Shown here one piece after another: positions 6,884-8,490 of a stretch of DNA of 8,490 nucleotides. The stretch lies in the NCBI GenBank assembly GCA_002691245.1, contig NZHH01000066.1:1-8490 (forward strand), read 5' to 3'. The stretch comes from Methylaequor sp002691245 (GTDB lineage Bacteria > Pseudomonadota > Alphaproteobacteria > Methylaequorales > Methylaequoraceae). Every line of letters begins with the position of its first letter. Positions within the stretch are counted from its first letter, which is position 1. The notes under the pieces were generated by a model that worked only from the letters and a program-made list of their open reading frames with translations, did no database searches and was not told the origin of the DNA. The translations under genes and the position numbers were made by a program.

Positions 6884-8490
6884 TTATTTTTTATTAAATC
6901 CTTTTCTGTTGTTGTTTCTGTTAAAAGTTTTCCTAGGCTTATCAACATAACCCTCAGGTTTAGGCAATAAAGCTTTTCTTGAAACTTTTTCTTTTCTAGT
7001 TCTTGGATCTACTCCGAAGTATTTTACGTCTAAAGTATCTCCTAAATTAACTACGTCGGTTACATTTTCTGTCTTTTCCCATGCAAGCTCGCTGATATGA
7101 AGTAATACTTCATTTCCTGGTGCCTCACAGTACTCAACCACAGCTCCAAAATCTAACAATTTTATCACTTTTACCTCGTAAACACTTCCGACTTCAGGTT
7201 TAAACAGCATTGATTCAATGTGGGATAATACAGCGTCAATACCTTCCTGATCGGTTCCAAGAATCTCTACTATTCCTTGTTCTGTGTCAGGATCTTCATT
7301 AATTACTATTGTACAACCACTTGTTTTCTGTAGCTCTTGAATATTTTTTCCGCCAGGTCCGATCAACGCTCCAATATAATCTCCAGGGATTGTTCTTGTG
7401 ATCATTTTTGGTGCGTGGGCTTTAACATCAGCATTTGGAGCTTCAATTGTATTTGTTAGTTTCGATAAAATATGTAATCTTCCGTCTTTTGCTTGCATAA
7501 GTGCTTCAACTAAAATTTCATAGGATAATCCTTTAATTTTAATATCCATTTGACATGCAGTAATACCATCAGCTGTTCCAGTAACTTTAAAATCCATATC
7601 ACCAAGGTGATCTTCATCTCCTAAAATATCACTTAAAACTGCATGTTTTTTGCCATCAGAAATCAATCCCATTGCAATTCCTGAAACTGGTTTTTTCAAT
7701 TGTACCCCTGCATCCATAAGAGCCATCGTACCTGAACAAACTGTTGCCATTGATGATGATCCATTACTTTCTAATACCTCACTTACAACCCTTACTGTGT
7801 ATGGGCAATCAGCTGGAACCATTCTTTTAAGTGCTCTTTGTGCCAGATTTCCGTGACCAATCTCTCTTCTAGAAGTTCCTCTTAATGGTCTAGCTTCACC
7901 TGTTGAGAAAGGAGGAAAGTTGTAATGTAAATAAAATCTTTCTTCACCCTCAAAAGTGGGTGAGTCAATCTGATTTGCTTCTCTTGATGTTCCAAGGGTA
8001 ACTGTTGCAAGAGCTTGTGTTTCTCCTCTAGTAAATAAAGATGAACCATGAGTTGACGGTAGGTAATCTACCTCACACCATATAGGTCTAATATCTGTAG
8101 TTTTTCTTCCATCTAATCTGATTCCTTCATCAAGAGTAAGATTTCTGATCGCTTCTTTTTCTGATTTATAAAAATACTTTGTGATTAAGCCTTCTTTTTC
8201 TTCTAATTCCTCTTCGCTAAATGTAGCTAATAATTCTTCTTTAACTGCATCAAAAGCAATTCCTCTTTCAGATTTGGAAAGCCCTTTTTTAGCTACTTCA
8301 TAACATTTGTTATATGTAAACTCATGTACTTTTTTCATCAAATCCTCATCCTCATCCTCGGGATCGTATTCACGAGTTTCTTTTTTACCAAATGCTTTAG
8401 CTAACTTTTCTTGAGCATCACATTGTTTTTTGATGAATTCATGTGCAAACTTTATAGCTTCAACCATTTCTTCTTCAGAACATTCTTCCA
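6884..8490 (-). CDS. pnp: Polyribonucleotide nucleotidyltransferase (PNPase), N-terminal part missing
   Basis: This phosphorolytic 3'-to-5' exoribonuclease works in mRNA decay and RNA quality control as a ring-shaped trimer. The frame stays open to the last base of the window. The ATG at 8467 is probably internal, since the first RNase PH domain (about 200 residues) is missing. Numbered from that ATG, residues 1-85 are the helical linker domain. The second RNase PH core (about 115-345) carries TRGETQ, SNGSSSMA and GDEDHLGDMDFK with catalytic D286, D292 and K294. A KH domain with its GPGG loop (370-373) comes next, then an S1 domain (about 426-500) and a basic Asn/Arg/Lys tail ending NRKGFNKK. 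All motifs are intact. It is the most upstream gene of the pnp-rpoD-rpe series seen here. An open frame on the opposite strand at 7650-7856 is only a shadow of it. Confidence 0.97.
   Translation of the reverse strand, partial: EECSEEEMVEAIKFAHEFIKKQCDAQEKLAKAFGKKETREYDPEDEDEDLMKKVHEFTYNKCYEVAKKGLSKSERGIAFDAVKEELLATFSEEELEEKEGLITKYFYKSEKEAIRNLTLDEGIRLDGRKTTDIRPIWCEVDYLPSTHGSSLFTRGETQALATVTLGTSREANQIDSPTFEGEERFYLHYNFPPFSTGEARPLRGTSRREIGHGNLAQRALKRMVPADCPYTVRVVSEVLESNGSSSMATVCSGTMALMDAGVQLKKPVSGIAMGLISDGKKHAVLSDILGDEDHLGDMDFKVTGTADGITACQMDIKIKGLSYEILVEALMQAKDGRLHILSKLTNTIEAPNADVKAHAPKMITRTIPGDYIGALIGPGGKNIQELQKTSGCTIVINEDPDTEQGIVEILGTDQEGIDAVLSHIESMLFKPEVGSVYEVKVIKLLDFGAVVEYCEAPGNEVLLHISELAWEKTENVTDVVNLGDTLDVKYFGVDPRTRKEKVSRKALLPKPEGYVDKPRKTFNRNNNRKGFNKK

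Noticed and set aside
7650..7856. Open reading frame of 68 codons on the plus strand
   Set aside because: It lies wholly antisense inside the highly conserved pnp core domain and its product has no recognisable features; a coding shadow.

Overview
The window looks like chromosomal DNA of a member of the Bacteroidota, most likely a marine Flavobacteriia-type organism. The DNA is very AT-rich. The primary sigma factor is the short 287-residue form without region 1.1 that is typical of this phylum. I see no convincing Shine-Dalgarno sequences before the starts. Two gaps hold matches to the Bacteroidota -7 element TAnnTTTG. The assignment rests on family features and not on a database match.

The left part (1 to about 3650) is the edge of an envelope or exopolysaccharide region. 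It holds the 3' part of a Wzc-like polysaccharide co-polymerase and tyrosine autokinase that runs off the left edge (+), a PHP-family CpsB/YwqE-like tyrosine phosphatase on the opposite strand, and a complete WecA/TagO-like polyprenyl-phosphate sugar-1-phosphate transferase (+). They fit together: the transferase would load the first sugar on undecaprenyl phosphate, the co-polymerase/kinase would control chain length and export, and the phosphatase would reverse the kinase's tyrosine phosphorylation.

The right part (about 3654 to 8490) is all on the minus strand: pnp (cut by the right edge), rpoD, rpe, and then an unrecognised protein. That protein has an N-terminal signal-like segment, a Kelch-like beta-propeller, one membrane helix and a C-terminal winged-helix-like domain. 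It is the most interesting gene here, a candidate membrane-bound one-component regulator. Just upstream of it is a 17-bp direct repeat with a 21-bp period, one copy of which also has dyad symmetry; this resembles an operator. The Wzc-like protein ends in a strictly alternating tyrosine tract, and Rpe has an altered phosphate-loop motif.

About 39 undetermined bases (N) lie between 3100 and 5769 and none elsewhere. They blur parts of the transferase, the Kelch protein and rpe, and probably hide the true stop codon of the Kelch gene. No tRNA, rRNA, insertion sequence, CRISPR array or intergenic stretch over 300 bases was seen; the longest gene-free stretch is about 141 bases (5124 to 5264).
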